Assembly: GCA_037577475.1 (NCBI GenBank)
Contig: CM075206.1
Location: 7,101,459-7,165,458, forward strand
Direction: 5' to 3'
Length of the DNA stretch: 64,000 bases
DNA from: Chaunax sp. Z400
Lineage: Eukaryota > Chordata > Actinopteri > Lophiiformes > Chaunacidae
The notes under the pieces: generated by a model
Told to the model about the DNA's origin: nothing
The model's input: only the letters and a program-made list of their open reading frames with translations
Database searches by the model: none
Translations under genes and position numbers: made by a program
Shown: piece after piece, positions 1-11,999 of the stretch
Position numbering within the stretch: the first letter of the stretch is position 1
Layout of the letters: each line of letters opens with the position of its first letter

Positions 1-31
1 AAACAATTATACTTTTTTTTTTTAAGTTTAC

Positions 32-2347
32 CTGCAGCAGAAGCCCAAGATCCTTTTGATCTGAAACATACATGTTTGTCTCTGTGGGCCCACCAACAGC
101 TTCACAAACTGACTGTTAATTTTCACCAGGTTCTGGCACAACCATATCTATTTGAACACACAAACAGACAGAATTTTCAACATGTGTATGAAGACTCTGG
201 CTATAATAGCCTCTGTGACAAAAACAAAATCAACATACTGTCGTTGTAATTGATGAGCATCAAAGAAATATCAAAGTCTCACCAATCTGTGCGCATCCAC
301 ACTCTGTCTGTAGAAAAATATGAGTTGTCTTGATAAAAGACAGAGTCTTGGACCGTCCAAGAGATGCTGAGCTCCCCCTGCCATCGTCTGGCTGACACAC
401 TCATCAAAACTGGCCCTCTGAGTGGCATACTAGGAAAAAGGTTCAAAGGTCACAAAGGCCACTTATTTGAAGACTCTATCTGTGATTATGAAATAGTACA
501 GTCTGTTTCCAGTCTATTTCCCATTTTCATCTGTCAAGCCAAAACAGTGGTGGTGTAATGGAAAGTAGATGATCCGTGATCCATATACAGTACCAGTCAA
601 TAGTTTGGACATACCTTCCCATCCACTTGAATGGGAAACTGTGTCCAAATTTTTGACTGGTACTGTACGTCATCCCCCATTGTTTGGCACCCAGGTGAAA
701 CACAAATTAATAGCAATATTTAACTATCATAATGTGAAATGCACCTTTACTGCAGCTGTCAGGTTTTAAAGTAATAATTACCTAATCTTAATAAACATTT
801 TCAGTGAAAAGTAAGACAGAAATGCACTTTGCTTTATGCAGAAGTGCAAAGAGCGACTAACTTGAAAGCCCTCGCTTTTGCCTCCATTGAGTGAAATCCC
901 ATTGGCTGTGACTTGGAGCATTTTCAGTGGGAAACTGGGCATACTTGTCAGCACAGAAGTAATCTAGATCATGCGTTGATCTAGACTGATGTCATTATCT
1001 ACATTGTCAACATACAGGCTAAAGTTAGGGTCTTCTTATTCATTAGCACTGAATGTGTGCCTGTGGTATTTATGAGTGCTATAATAAATAAACCAACTTG
1101 AAACACTTTGCTGACAGAATGTAAGAGATTAATTCAATTCTTCATAATTTTCAGCAATTTCAGCAAACTTTTTTCAGGAAAGAGAAAAATTTTTTAAAAA
1201 TGTAAGTGTCACCAAGTGCAACAACATTTTGGGTCACTGACTGACAAATTAACTTGTCCCACACATTAGACAAGTTCTGACTGTTGAAAACCATGTATTC
1301 ATAGGCAGCAAAACCCAAGGGGATTTTGAAGGGAGACACTAAAAGTCAATAACACGGGAAGTACTTTGCTATCATCACACTTCCTGATTTGATGTTTAAG
1401 AATCCTGTGCCAAAATCACACACTATTCAAACACAAGCTCAATCCTATTTAAGGAGCTAGATATACTAACTCACTGACTGCAAGTGCCGGCTAAATCACC
1501 GAAAGGAGTGCTTTTAAGACCATGACTGAGGCGGCGCCATTCATAAGCCACCTGCATGTTAGAGGGTTCCATGTGTGACACACATTATTGAAAGTTACCA
1601 AGTGGGCATATCTCACACCTGTTTTGTTAAATTAAAGTTGTTATTGTTTAACTCAACAACAAGCTAATGATACAGTGGATGTTTTTGATGCAAATCTGAA
1701 AATTGGATTGCGAAGCTAACACATGAAATCTTAAATGTGCTACTGTGTAGTGTCTGCATGTTTACCTGTCGTTTCAAGTCCTGGTAGCCACGTATGTAGG
1801 ACTGAATGATGATAGCATTTTTCAGTCGTTTTCTCTCATCCTAATTAATAAAAGAACACAGCATAAAAGTGATAAAACGACAGCATCAGTGGTCAGTGAC
1901 ACAAAGGAGTACAATACCTTTCTACAATGAAAAACACGTTATTATGTTTTTATTCTTTGCGCTAAAAGCATGTTCACATAAACTGATTGTACAAACTTAG
2001 CCGCATAACTTAATTTCAATTGTGGAAATTAGTCTTTACAAGGAAGTCATCAAAACATACAGCACAGACACATGGAGTGACATTAAAGACTTGTTTTTAA
2101 TGTGCATCTCTTATACAAAACACTGCACAAACATGGTTACCTCTCTTCTTCTTCGTTCTTCTTGAGTGCGGTGCAGCAGAGACGCTTTCTCCTCCTGAGA
2201 AGATCAGCAGAAATCATATCACTAGTTTGTTGCTAATTCATTTCATCCCATCTTCCCTCGAAAAAGTCAAATAACACTAACCTTTTTACTTGCTCCTCCA
2301 AGTGATACCCTGGGTCTTGTCTTGAAATCTCCCTCAAAGCTAAACAT
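32..2347 (-). CDS. ube3c: Ubiquitin-protein ligase E3C, N-terminal part (5 coding exons, runs off left edge)
   Basis: UBE3C is a HECT-type E3 ligase that binds the proteasome and extends ubiquitin chains on stalled substrates. Only the N-terminus is here. Coding exons in transcript order are 2347-2282, 2194-2141, 1840-1766, 429-283 and 147-32. They give about 152 residues and end in phase 2, so the gene continues beyond base 1. The start codon (2347-2345) opens MFSFEGDFKTRPRVSLGG, nearly identical to the human N-terminus. Exon 3 carries the IQ-like helix (AIIIQSYIRGYQD, about residues 48-60). Exon 4 is the most diverged but keeps SRQLIFFYRQ against human VRQLLFFYKQ, and has exactly the 147 bp expected. 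Exon 5 has QNLVKINSQFVKLL and FQIKRILGFCC. The HECT domain lies outside the window. All introns are GT-AG and phases agree throughout. Identity is very secure. Confidence 0.95.
586..667. mobile_element. Short palindromic element (hairpin MITE-like, Tc1-related in appearance)
   Basis: The first and last 15 bases (586-600 and 653-667) are perfect reverse complements, TACAGTACCAGTCAA and its mirror. Inner pairs also match (TTTGGAC with GTCCAAA, CCCAT with ATGGG), so the whole 82 bases can fold into one hairpin. The text 'CAGTACCAGTCAAAAGTTTGGACA' type end is a familiar interspersed repeat in fish genomes. It sits in the ube3c intron between coding exons 3 and 4. Confidence 0.6.
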
Positions 2348-3230
2348 TGTTAGATTTTTCCCATTGACTGGTTCCGAAGTTGCCACGGACTTCTAAAACA
2401 AAAAGTGAAAGCAAAATGAACTGTAAATGAGAAAACAGTAAAACCCGAAACGAAACAATAGTGAGCTCACGACTCGTGGTTTGCCTTCAACTTACAATTA
2501 ACTTATCGTTGGGATAATCGATTGTTCAACAATAAGAGCAAGCTCATGTTTGCTAGTTGTAATTCACACACCAAATAACATTCATGAACATCAATATGGA
2601 TAACTTTTCAGCTCTAAGACATAAGGTTAACTTCAGCTAATTATGCAGCTGATGGCTTCAATTTAGTTACAATAGTTAGCTACCCGGTCTTAGCTAACCT
2701 TAAAGCTAATGACTCAGCAGCCTTCAGGTGCGATGCACTGTTGTTTACGTTGTCTAACACCAAACAGTAACGAAGACACCAAACCACAAAACATTTATTG
2801 ATGACATGTCGCAGTACTGATAAGTAAATTTTTGAGTATCATGATTTTGTTGACGTTAGCACTGTAGCTAGCTAGCAGAGCAGCTAAGCACTCATACTGA
2901 CTTCACGGGGGGTTTCGTCCTATCTGCGTGTCCTTTTTGACAATGCATATTTTACAGGACACTCATCGAAGTGTTGCGATCGGTTAACGTTACCTTTGAC
3001 TTTTGAAATAAGTGGTGAAAATGACACAATAACTCTGGGAAGCAGTTAGGTTAATCCAAACGTCAAGTCTTCTTTCCCTTCTCTCTCTAGAAATCAACAC
3101 AACACAGAGAACAACTAACACTACTGTATCCGGTTCCTGCAACATCATGGTGATGATTGGACAAAAATCGTGTCAATGATATCCGAGCGCCTTAAACCCG
3201 CCTCTCACAGAGAAGGTTCTGTGACGTGTG
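2348..3230 (-). promoter_or_regulatory. ube3c: ube3c 5' UTR, probable non-coding first exon and promoter
   Basis: A 3' splice site at 2394-2393 lies 46 bases upstream of the start codon, so the first coding exon has a short 5' UTR. A matching splice donor (AAAG then GTAACG) ends a likely non-coding exon at 2994 that would begin near 3100-3130. Beyond it are an ETS-like CCGGTTCC at 3130-3137 and an inverted CCAAT box (ATTGG, 3156-3160). The transcription start is inferred. Confidence 0.5.
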
Positions 3231-5700
3231 TAATTTGTGTGTACCTCTTACATTTCTTCATAACCTGTTCTGATTTTTAAAAGTAAAGAGGACTTTCACA
3301 TTAAGTCATCTATTTATTTTTATTTAATTTGCACTATACATAAAATCGCACAGATAGAACATAGAACAATACCTAATAAACAAGTTTGTATGTATCTTCT
3401 TGAAGTTAAAAGGTTATGAGCAAGTTGCTGGCAGTCTGTTTATTTAGTGAGGCTTTTGAACATTTCTTGGGGTTGATTGTGCCCAATCATCTTTTATTGA
3501 CACAAGACATTGTTTCATATGACCCTAATTACAAAGCTGAACTATGAGTGGAAAAGTGGTTAAAAATCTACTAAAAAGGAAATAAAGTTATATTTACAGC
3601 TGATACAACATTCTGACCATGAGGTTCATTCAATGGTTTGTTCTCAAGCTTTCCCATGAAATTTTTAATGTTCACATTTCCATTTTGCTGAGTCAAGAAC
3701 TCCTTGTCCAAAAGACCTTAAAAAGTAAAGAAGTCCTTGTCCTTAAAAGTTGAGATTGTTCTGTCTTGACACCAGAAACAGCCAACGTGTGTTTTAAAAT
3801 ACGTCCAAGAATGCCTCAGAAAAATGTCAACATAGCCCACATACATTCCCTGGATGTCTGGACAAAGTTGAACCCAAATTACTGCAGACAGCTTTATATT
3901 TCGTTGTTCATTCAAAAGAGCTCCTTAGTTCTCTTAATGTGGAACAATATCTAGAGTATTCCCATTGGGTGACCATAGAGTATTTTTTTTGTCATTATTA
4001 GTGTAATTTTATTTTTCTGAACACAGATTACAAACCCAGTCAACACAAACAACAATAGCCTGGCAGCCTGGGGCAAAAAAAGCTAATTTGTTCAGTGTTA
4101 TGTGGTTCATATATGTTTAAGTGTTCCTGCAATGCACTGGTTATGTTATCTGACTAATAGAAAATTCCTCATGTGAGGACACTTCATGTCTTCACAGTCC
4201 TAATTTACATGTGATGTATCTCAAGGCTCATTCTTTGGATCAATTAGAGTCCCCTTCATACATAACTAGAGGCAATGACATCTCCTTCCATTGATTTGCT
4301 ATCATTCACACAGTTTTACCAAGTATCAGCTGAAACTGAGACAAATGCCTGAGTGTAGAACTGTCAAACCTCCTGTTAAGCTTTCTCTTCACCAGTTGTA
4401 TCTTCAATTAAGAATTTATTTTAGCTGGTTATTTATCTGAACTTTTGATCTTTTATAAGCCTACAGTTGAAAGTCACAGTTGAGAATGGAAATTTCTGCG
4501 TGAGCGATTTTCATACATATTTCCTCATTGGATTTATTCATTTCTTCCTATTTGTTGTTTCCTATTATTTACATGGAAATTGCTGGTCTAAGGAAATTAG
4601 CATTATTGTGGAATCACGGGTGTGATGGTACTTTATTTATTTATCTATTTATTTATTTATTTATTATAAAAGAATAACATAAAAATTAAAAAATATGTCT
4701 ATTTGTATTGGTATTGCTTTTAATACCAACTAGCCTCCCATGCAAGTCAGTTGTCAAAAATCTGAATCCAGCAGGGAAAAGTTTTCTTTATGTTTTCATC
4801 AGTTTTTACATATATCAGGTTCATATTATTGATATTTGTATAATAAAATCGAATCCAATGCAATTGTCCAACAATAGAGCCTATTTTGGAATTTCAAACC
4901 TTCATACACTTAGATGTTATAAGCTATTTTAAATGATTGATTATATTAAGAATACCAACCCTATAAATAAATGCATATCAGATAAAGCCAAAAAAAAGGA
5001 AAATTATTTGCCTCACTTCATTTATTCCCCTCAGCATTGTAAGTGAAATTGTGTTTGCTGTATTTAGCAAAGTAGCACAGAGTATCTTTGTGGTAATTTT
5101 TAAAATTTTATACATTCTGTGTACAAGTGTGCAAATATTAACAAGTGTTTGATAGTATTTGCTGGCTTTTTCCACTTTGACTCTTATCAAAAATGCCTCT
5201 CAAGTGACTTAAAAAGTGAGACTTTTGTTAGAAGCTGCAGGAGAGTCCATCCAAAAAATATGAATATAATGGTCAAGTTAACCGGGATTTTTCACACATT
5301 AAAAGGAAGAGTGCAACTTTAGAAATAAAATTTATGTTTAGATAGGCCTACATATATCTCACATGTATATTTATTTGTTCATTTGTATGTTATTTTAATT
5401 TTTGAGTGGGCTTTGACCTATTTTCATTGGAAGAAAAAGGGCATAAACTCCTTCAGTAACTTGCTTTGTGTATTTGGTTTGATATTAATTCTCATTTTGT
5501 ACCAATATATGAGGATTATTGTTAATATTATTATTAGTGTACCAGGCCTTCACAATCTTTGCCAACAATAATGACTGATACCATTGGCTGAATGAAAAAA
5601 GACTTTCAAAGCATGAGCATAAGACAAAGGCAAATTGTTTCATCAATAAAATCTGATTGGGCCTATAATACTGTCTGAAACAAATTACCAGCAATATTGA
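3231..5700. other. Intergenic DNA between ube3c and mnx1, no gene seen
   Basis: AT-rich sequence with scattered stop codons on both strands. I see no exon, RNA gene or recognisable transposon. The only clear structure is a TTTA microsatellite at 4632-4667. Short open frames here have no familiar motifs and no splice support. Confidence 0.6.
4632..4667. repeat. (TTTA)n microsatellite
   Basis: About nine tetranucleotide units with one TCTA variant, in the ube3c-mnx1 intergenic region. Confidence 0.9.
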
Positions 5701-6039
5701 ATTTCAGAGTTTTAGATGCAGATTTTTTCAAAGAGATATGGCCCTGCTGTTTATATCATAATGCTGACACACACAGAGAGAAATGCAGCTTATTGGATGT
5801 GGAGCTAAAAAATGAGCCAAGAATGTTTCTAAAAGCTGTTTTAGACGTCTCATGAAAGAGGCCATTTGTGCCAATTTAGCTGAACGTATTTATTGCATAA
5901 AAAGAGACAGTGCAGGTCCCTTCAAATTGCCTTTTCATAATGAACACATTTACCAAAGGTAATTAATATATAAACTATCCCGATTTGTCATTTTGATTTG
6001 TATTTTAGTTAATTGTGAAAGTAATTACAGAGCAAATTA

Positions 6040-6380
6040 ACAGCTTTCAGGAAAGACCAGGTTTTAGGGTCCGGTTCCATTCTGTGTGGCTTATTAATTT
6101 TCTCTCCTCTAGATGTGATGAAAAGGAGCGATAAATCTGGGTGATCGGTGAAGGCCAATACTAAATGGCTCCATATTTCACCTCTGCTTTAATAGAAATA
6201 TTCATGCGGGGCCCTTAATGAAATTAAACCCGTGGTGGGGACAAGGCACAGCTCAGCTGTGTGGCGATCAAGATACCGGCTGTTATAATAATCATACAGA
6301 AGGCTGATAAAAGGCGTTTAATTGATGAGAGGACTGCAAAGCGAGACTTTGGTTCTGAAGACTCGTTTCTGCTAAATGTC
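6040..6380. promoter_or_regulatory. Candidate conserved non-coding element upstream of mnx1 (block 1)
   Basis: Sequence complexity and GC rise sharply compared with flanking AT-rich DNA, with no coding frame. The block mixes homeodomain cores (TTAATGAAATTAA near 6213, CTTATTAATTTT near 6091) with an E-box CAGCTG at about 6254. Enhancers of mammalian HB9/MNX1 lie several kb upstream and use E-boxes plus LIM-homeodomain sites. Position 2 kb upstream of the mnx1 start fits. Conservation itself is inferred and untested. Confidence 0.4.
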
Positions 6381-6679
6381 TAGAGGTGAAAATGTTTATT
6401 TAGCCTTGTAAAATAATATATTTTTAAAGTAGCTGTCTCATCTTCTATGTCTTGGATAGCCTGTAATATTTTTTATAATGATAATTCAGAGTAAAGGTCA
6501 AATAAAAATGACCAGAAACACATTTATCGAAAAGAAAAAGCTATTTTCAGGAACATTTAGGACAATTTGTCAAAATGCAAGAATTGGATACCTTTGCCTC
6601 TATTATTTATGGACTATTTCATCAGCGTTTGCACCATTTTCTCACAAAATTAAGTTGGCAAAAGCATGTTAGTGAATTG

Positions 6680-7060
6680 CCTCTCTGTCTCCCACCACTC
6701 TTTCATGCAGGCCCACATCCCACACACATCAATCTCCCCGTTATCATTCTGTAATTGGTCATGATCATCAAGGGCCACAATTAAATGGCGATCCTTTACT
6801 TGAGAACTACCCGGTGACTTGTTGATTTCCCCCGAGCAAATAAACGTCCCAGGAGCGCGGTTAGCTGATGAATTGACAAAAACTAATCAGCTTTATTGGT
6901 AGACAGGTTAAGGGCAACTGGGTGTCAATAATTCTCATTTTGACCTCCTCTTCCATTAACTTTAAGTGGCTTATTAGACTGAAGTCACCAAGAGCCACGA
7001 GCCTATTAGCTCCATCTCTCTCCTCATCACACTTTCGGGCTTTCAATCACAAATTTTTTT
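6680..7060. promoter_or_regulatory. Candidate conserved non-coding element upstream of mnx1 (block 2)
   Basis: A balanced, repeat-free stretch with many homeodomain-type cores (CTGTAATTGGTC near 6750, CACAATTAAATGG near 6776, AACTAATCAGC near 6882) embedded in non-AT-rich sequence. No splice-supported exon fits, and short open frames on both strands are likely chance. Proposed as part of the mnx1 enhancer cluster from its position and texture only. Confidence 0.4.
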
Positions 7061-7239
7061 GCTGTTCGCTGCGCAATGATTTCATCTGAATTTGACAGCG
7101 TTTCATGGGTTCTAAAAATCCAGTTGCTTGCCTCTAAGGATATTTTTGATCTAATAAGAAAAACACCATATTTTCAAGATTGCAGGGCAGACTAGCTTTT
7201 TAGAGAGAATTGGATTTTTAATTTACGAAACTCCTTGGG

Positions 7240-7700
7240 CAAAAGTCTGAAAACAAAAAGCGCTTTGCGACATCATGTTACAAACAGTGAGGTCAATCAA
7301 TTCCGCTATACCTCCGTAAGAGGCCAGTAAGCGTCTGTCACCTTCAGGTTTGGAGAGCGACAGAAGGAGGGCTTTTACTCAAATTTCCCAGTTGGCCTCT
7401 CTGGGCACTTGCTTCGGATGTTATCACTTGTGCAGGGAATATGTAATTTATTTGCCGGGCCTACCTAAATCCAATAAGAGAAGGTGAAGGTAGTCTAAAT
7501 TATGTCTGCCACGGTTTAACCTGTACTGTAATTTAATATTTCTTATTTATGATGAACCATTTTCTCCCTATTTACAGGTTAAAGTTGATCAAGATGTCGC
7601 TGAACCGTCTCCTATCCTTAGATAATCCAAGAGGCATGCATTTCAAGATAGTATAAACAATTAAGGGAAATTATACCTATCCATTTCATCTTTCCATATC
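7240..7700. promoter_or_regulatory. Candidate conserved non-coding element upstream of mnx1 (block 3)
   Basis: A third high-complexity block closest to the mnx1 promoter, non-coding in all frames. It ends near a run of simple AT sequence (7840-7930). Proposed on composition and on closeness to mnx1; not confirmed. Confidence 0.3.
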
Positions 7701-8079
7701 AAGACACATTCGTTTCAATAAAACTGACTTAATTACGCAGTGCTTGTGACTGTATAGATGTTTACTATAAAGCTACTACACCTGTGAGTTACTACATCTG
7801 GTCCCGTGACCATGCGTCAAATTGCTGATGTATATATATGAAGACAAGAGTACAATCCTCAAAAAAAAAAACAAGGAAAAAGGAAAAGGAAAAAAAAAAT
7901 AATATTTTTTTAAATATATATATAATCTTTTTCTTTTTTTCACATTTAGTCGCCTTGATGTTTTGTTCCATAACCCAATGATTAGGAGTTATAAAGGCAC
8001 AAAAATTAGTTGCCAGTTATGAGTGATCAAAAAAGTTGCGTTTTATTTCATACGTTTGCATCATTTTCTTATGGCTACT

Positions 8080-8338
8080 AGTAATATTTTATGAAAGCAA
8101 TAACGCAGCCGACATCAGTGATTAGAGCTGAGAGGCGTTGTTGGGTCTATGACGCTTGGGACAGCCCCCCACCAGACGGCTGCACCAATCAGCCTCCATC
8201 TGACAGGGATTAAGTGTCACACGGAGCTCCTCTCTCACACTCCGGACCACATCATAACTTTTGAAAGGTGGGAAAACGGCACTGACTTCTTCTACTTTTA
8301 CGGCAGCAGAGGCGACAAGGACGCGCGCCGGGGGCCCA
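8080..8338 (+). promoter_or_regulatory. mnx1: mnx1 promoter and 5' UTR
   Basis: The 250 bases before the start codon are GC-richer than surroundings and include a CCAAT box (ACCAATCAGCC at about 8184). The sequence runs into the GC-rich leader ACGCGCGCCGGGGGCCCA just before the ATG. No TATA box is obvious. The transcription start cannot be fixed from sequence alone. Confidence 0.5.
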
Positions 8339-10466
8339 ATGGAGAAATCAAAAAACTTTCGCATTGACGCGCTTTTAGCAGTCGATACCCCCAAGGTGCA
8401 GACCTCTCCGCTCGCGCTTGTGACTTCCCTGTCCTCCTCCTCCATCCCATCGTCTGGAAGTGTTGCAGCCCCGGAGCTGACCACTAGCGCCGAGTCTTTA
8501 CGCACCGAGACGCCGTCTCCGCCGAGAATTTCCACCTGCGGGTTGATTCCTAAACCGGGTTTCCTCAACAGTCCGCACAGCATGGTTGGATTACATCCGC
8601 AGAGCACCGCAGGGATCCCCGCACAAGCTATCTACGGCCATCCCATGTACACCTACTCTGCAGCTGCCATCACAGGCCAACACCCTGCCCTTTCCTACTC
8701 CTACCCACACGGCTCCCATCACCATCACACCAGTGATCCCATCAAACTGTCAGCCAGCACCTTCCAGCTGGACCACTGGCTCCGGGTCTCCACAGCAGGG
8801 ATGATGCTACCCAAAATGTCTGACTTTAATTGTAAGTGGCTATTTAATTGTTGAGTGTGCCAGTTTTCTGCCATTTATACTTCAAATAAATCTTAAACTA
8901 TGCTGGTTATTGAATGGCAGCACCAGGCGAAAATATCAAAACCTGTATGTGTTGTAATTCTGCTTCTAAATATTATTTAATAAATATATAACAATGTTTG
9001 TCTGTAGGTTGTTTCTCCAAGATATATGTCACATGTGCGAAAGACTCGGATATTCTTATTTTGTTTAGATAAAGATAAAATCAGTTTCCCTCAGTTATGA
9101 TCGACTGAATGAAGAGGCTGAGGTTATGTTTTTTCTAAGAGGAACTAAAATGGACAGATAATGGACAGTGGGAAAGTAGCAGAGGAGTGTGAAACCCACA
9201 GTCGACATGCTATTTGCTCACCAGATACTGCCTTTTTGTTTCTGCTCGTTTTAACATATTTGTTCAAAATGGAGTGGCAAATAGCTTCTCTATGGATTTA
9301 TTCATATGTGGACGACCTTGTTGCTTAAGCAGGGAGCACATAGATGTATAAACTTATATTTTATTGCACCATGACAACAGAGAGCTGTCAATTTTGTACT
9401 GATTTTTTAAATTCTTAAAATTCAAGGTGATAATTATTATACTATCATTCATAAGAAGGATGTTGGCTCTTAATTTTAATCTTAACTTAATTGCCTTCAA
9501 TTATTGAAAAAGTACATTTAAAAGTCTGCATTTTTAGGTTGCATGGAATTTATGTTTTTCCATTCTTGCAGCTCAGGCGCAGTCCAACTTGCTCGGCAAG
9601 TGCAGGAGACCAAGAACTGCATTCACAAGTCAGCAGCTGCTGGAGTTGGAGCATCAGTTCAAACTGAATAAATACCTGTCGCGACCGAAGCGATTTGAAG
9701 TGGCAACGTCCCTCATGCTGACAGAAACACAGGTAATACATATTAAAGAATTTACGTGCTCAGTTTAAAGGATTCAATGGTGTTTTTAAAAATTACCAAC
9801 AAACGATTTTCTTTAAGCTCGGTCTCATTGTTTGAAAATAATTCTGATGAAATCTCATCCCTCTTGATTCCGGTGCACCCTGACTGGTTCGGATGACCTG
9901 TTGTCCAGAAGCAGTGAAAAACAAAGTTTTAGGTGCCAGTGGCATTTACGTCATCCCATTGATAATTTGTTTCATTCAATTGAAGTTTTTTTTAAAGATC
10001 CATACTAGATAAAATAAGTTTTTAGACAGGGTTTCAATGTAGAATAATTATAACACAGCAGAGGTCAACGTAAGGTGGACTCGTTACTTTTACGCAATCT
10101 TTACGCATAGTTACGCACAGGTAGCTCACCTCGTTATGTGTTTAGATCAATTACATTAAATTATTTTTCTTTCTGCAGGTTAAAATTTGGTTCCAGAACA
10201 GACGCATGAAGTGGAAGAGAAGTAAGAAGGCCAAAGAGCAGGCCGCCCAGGAGGCTGAGAAGCAGAAAAGCAGCAAGAGCGGGCAGGAGAAATCTGACGG
10301 ACTCGAACAGTCGGACTATAACAGCAAAACAGATTCAAAAAATGGCAGAATAAGAGACTTCAGAGACAGTGACGATGATGAAGGCGATAACTTCTTGTAC
10401 AACTCGTCAGACTGCTCTTCAGACGACGAGAGGAATCACACCAGTGACATAAGTCCACAGCCTTGA
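8339..10466 (+). CDS. mnx1: Motor neuron and pancreas homeobox protein 1 (HB9), complete, 3 exons
   Basis: A homeodomain repressor that fixes motor-neuron identity and acts in pancreas development. Exons are 8339-8831, 9572-9732 and 10179-10466, giving 313 aa. The N-terminus MEKSKNFRIDALLAVD is the conserved MNX start, which decides the ATG; the frame is open a little further upstream but without family similarity. The homeodomain spans residues 175-234, from CRRPRTAFTSQQLLELEHQF to VKIWFQNRRMKWKR, with W48, F49, N51 and R53 intact. Intron 2 falls between homeodomain positions 44 and 45, a classic site. The C-terminus is acidic and serine-rich (DSDDDEGD, SDCSSDDE). A short His run (about 135-138) is present. 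The long alanine tract of mammalian MNX1 is absent, which shortens the protein against about 400 aa in human. Identity is very secure; of the MNX paralogs, neighbours nom1 and lmbr1 point to mnx1. Confidence 0.97.
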
Positions 10467-11017
10467 AGCTTAAGAAGAGCGAAGGTGGCGATCTGAATTT
10501 ACAAAAACTGTGGGCGATTTTCGCCATAAAAATGCAGTTGCATGTAATCAAACCTCTAAATCACATCCATGGAACTAATGAGCTTTTTTTTTAAATCATG
10601 AAAAGAATAAAATTTAGGTCAATGATAGATTGTAAAAAACAAGCAATAACGCAGATTTTTGTTTTATAATACACATAGGCTATAATGGGGGCATCATTCA
10701 GCAATCGGCCACAGGTGAACTGTGATATATTATTGCATGCTTTATATGCAAACGCTGTAAACTGCCTCAGGTCTTTGCAATCTTTCCCTGCTGTGATGGT
10801 TAGTTTGTCAGCAATAATCTTTCAATAATGTCCTACAGCTCAAATAGTCCGCTGTCATTTTTCCTCATTTGCCCTTATTTTGATCTTTGTGGTGTTCCGT
10901 AGTGAGTCATATCACGCTGGAAAAAATGTTATGTTTATTTTTCTATACTGTATTTATAAAATGGTAATATACCAGTGCATGCTAAATTATTGTTTAGCGT
11001 CTGTTTAAAAAAAGTGA

Positions 11018-11023
11018 AATAAA
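11018..11023 (+). terminator. mnx1: mnx1 polyadenylation signal
   Basis: AATAAA 552 bases past the mnx1 stop codon, followed by a T-rich stretch. It is the first well-placed canonical signal near a plausible 3' UTR end; an earlier AATAAA-like site near 10606 could also be used. Confidence 0.5.
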
Positions 11024-11039
11024 ATGTTTTTATATAAAA

Positions 11040-11280
11040 CTTGGTCTTTCGGCGCAAGTCTTTCAAAAATATAATGCCCTGATTTACGATTCAGCCGCTT
11101 GTTGCAGCTCGGATGCGGACGGAGGCTTGTGTTTTTCTCCTTGCTCTGACAGGTCGGGTCATGGGAATTACTGTTAATAGAGCTGTCGGATCTGTGCAAA
11201 CGTGCAGTGAGAGCAAACAGAATGCAGGCAGTCGGGCGGAGGAAACATTTCACACCACACTAGCAATGGGCTCGCATTAA
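11040..11280. promoter_or_regulatory. Candidate regulatory block just downstream of mnx1
   Basis: A CpG-containing, high-complexity block directly after the mnx1 poly(A) signal, next to AT-rich DNA. No exon of a neighbouring gene fits it. Could be an enhancer or an unannotated RNA; the evidence is composition only. Confidence 0.25.
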
Positions 11281-11999
11281 TAAACCTTTAAAAAGTCTTG
11301 TTGAGCGACAATTTCGTCTCATCAGGCAGTAATTTCAGGGCTGAAATCCATTTAATCTTATTTAGCCTAAAGAACAACTCAACATATTTGATTTTTTTTT
11401 AATTGAGAAAAGATTATTTAAAACTAACCTCTTAATTGCTTATAAGTCTACTTCTTTCGTTTGGCCGAGGTACAAACTTTCGACTCTTATTTTGGGATGC
11501 GAAAATATCACGAGCTATTCTAGCGGATTTATTGAGGAAAACAAACAAACAAAAACAAAAAACCCGATATATTATGAGATCTCTGCATGTTACAAAAAAA
11601 TTAAAAGTGGACTTTCACAAAAGCAAACAAATCATCCCATCAGGCCATCAAGCACATACATTTATTTATTTAGGGTATGCTTTTGTGCATTAATATGTTT
11701 ACATCCAACATGATCTTTAAGGCTAGTCTCTTATTTAGTAATCTTTCCTTTATAATGTCCACAAATATTGGGTCAGTTTAATAAGTCACCTGTACATAGA
11801 TTTACAATATGCATCAATTACATTACAGAAAATGCCCACATTTACTTGTCATTGTTCCCGTAGCCATCAGTGTAACACTGTAGCACAGGTTGACTGATTT
11901 TGTGCCATATGTAACAGGATTACTGAGGGATCTGCTTGTTATCTTCAACTGTTTGTTTTAGCTTTAGCAGACTAAGTCAAAGTTCAGCTGAGGGTCAAG

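Noticed and set aside
283..429. First impression that ube3c coding exon 4 was missing from the window
   Set aside because: On re-reading the minus strand, this 147-bp segment has proper splice sites and encodes SRQLIFFYRQ-type sequence in frame, so the exon is present but diverged.
8149..8367. Plus-strand open frame overlapping the mnx1 leader and start
   Set aside because: Out of frame with mnx1 and without similarity; shadow of the GC-rich leader.
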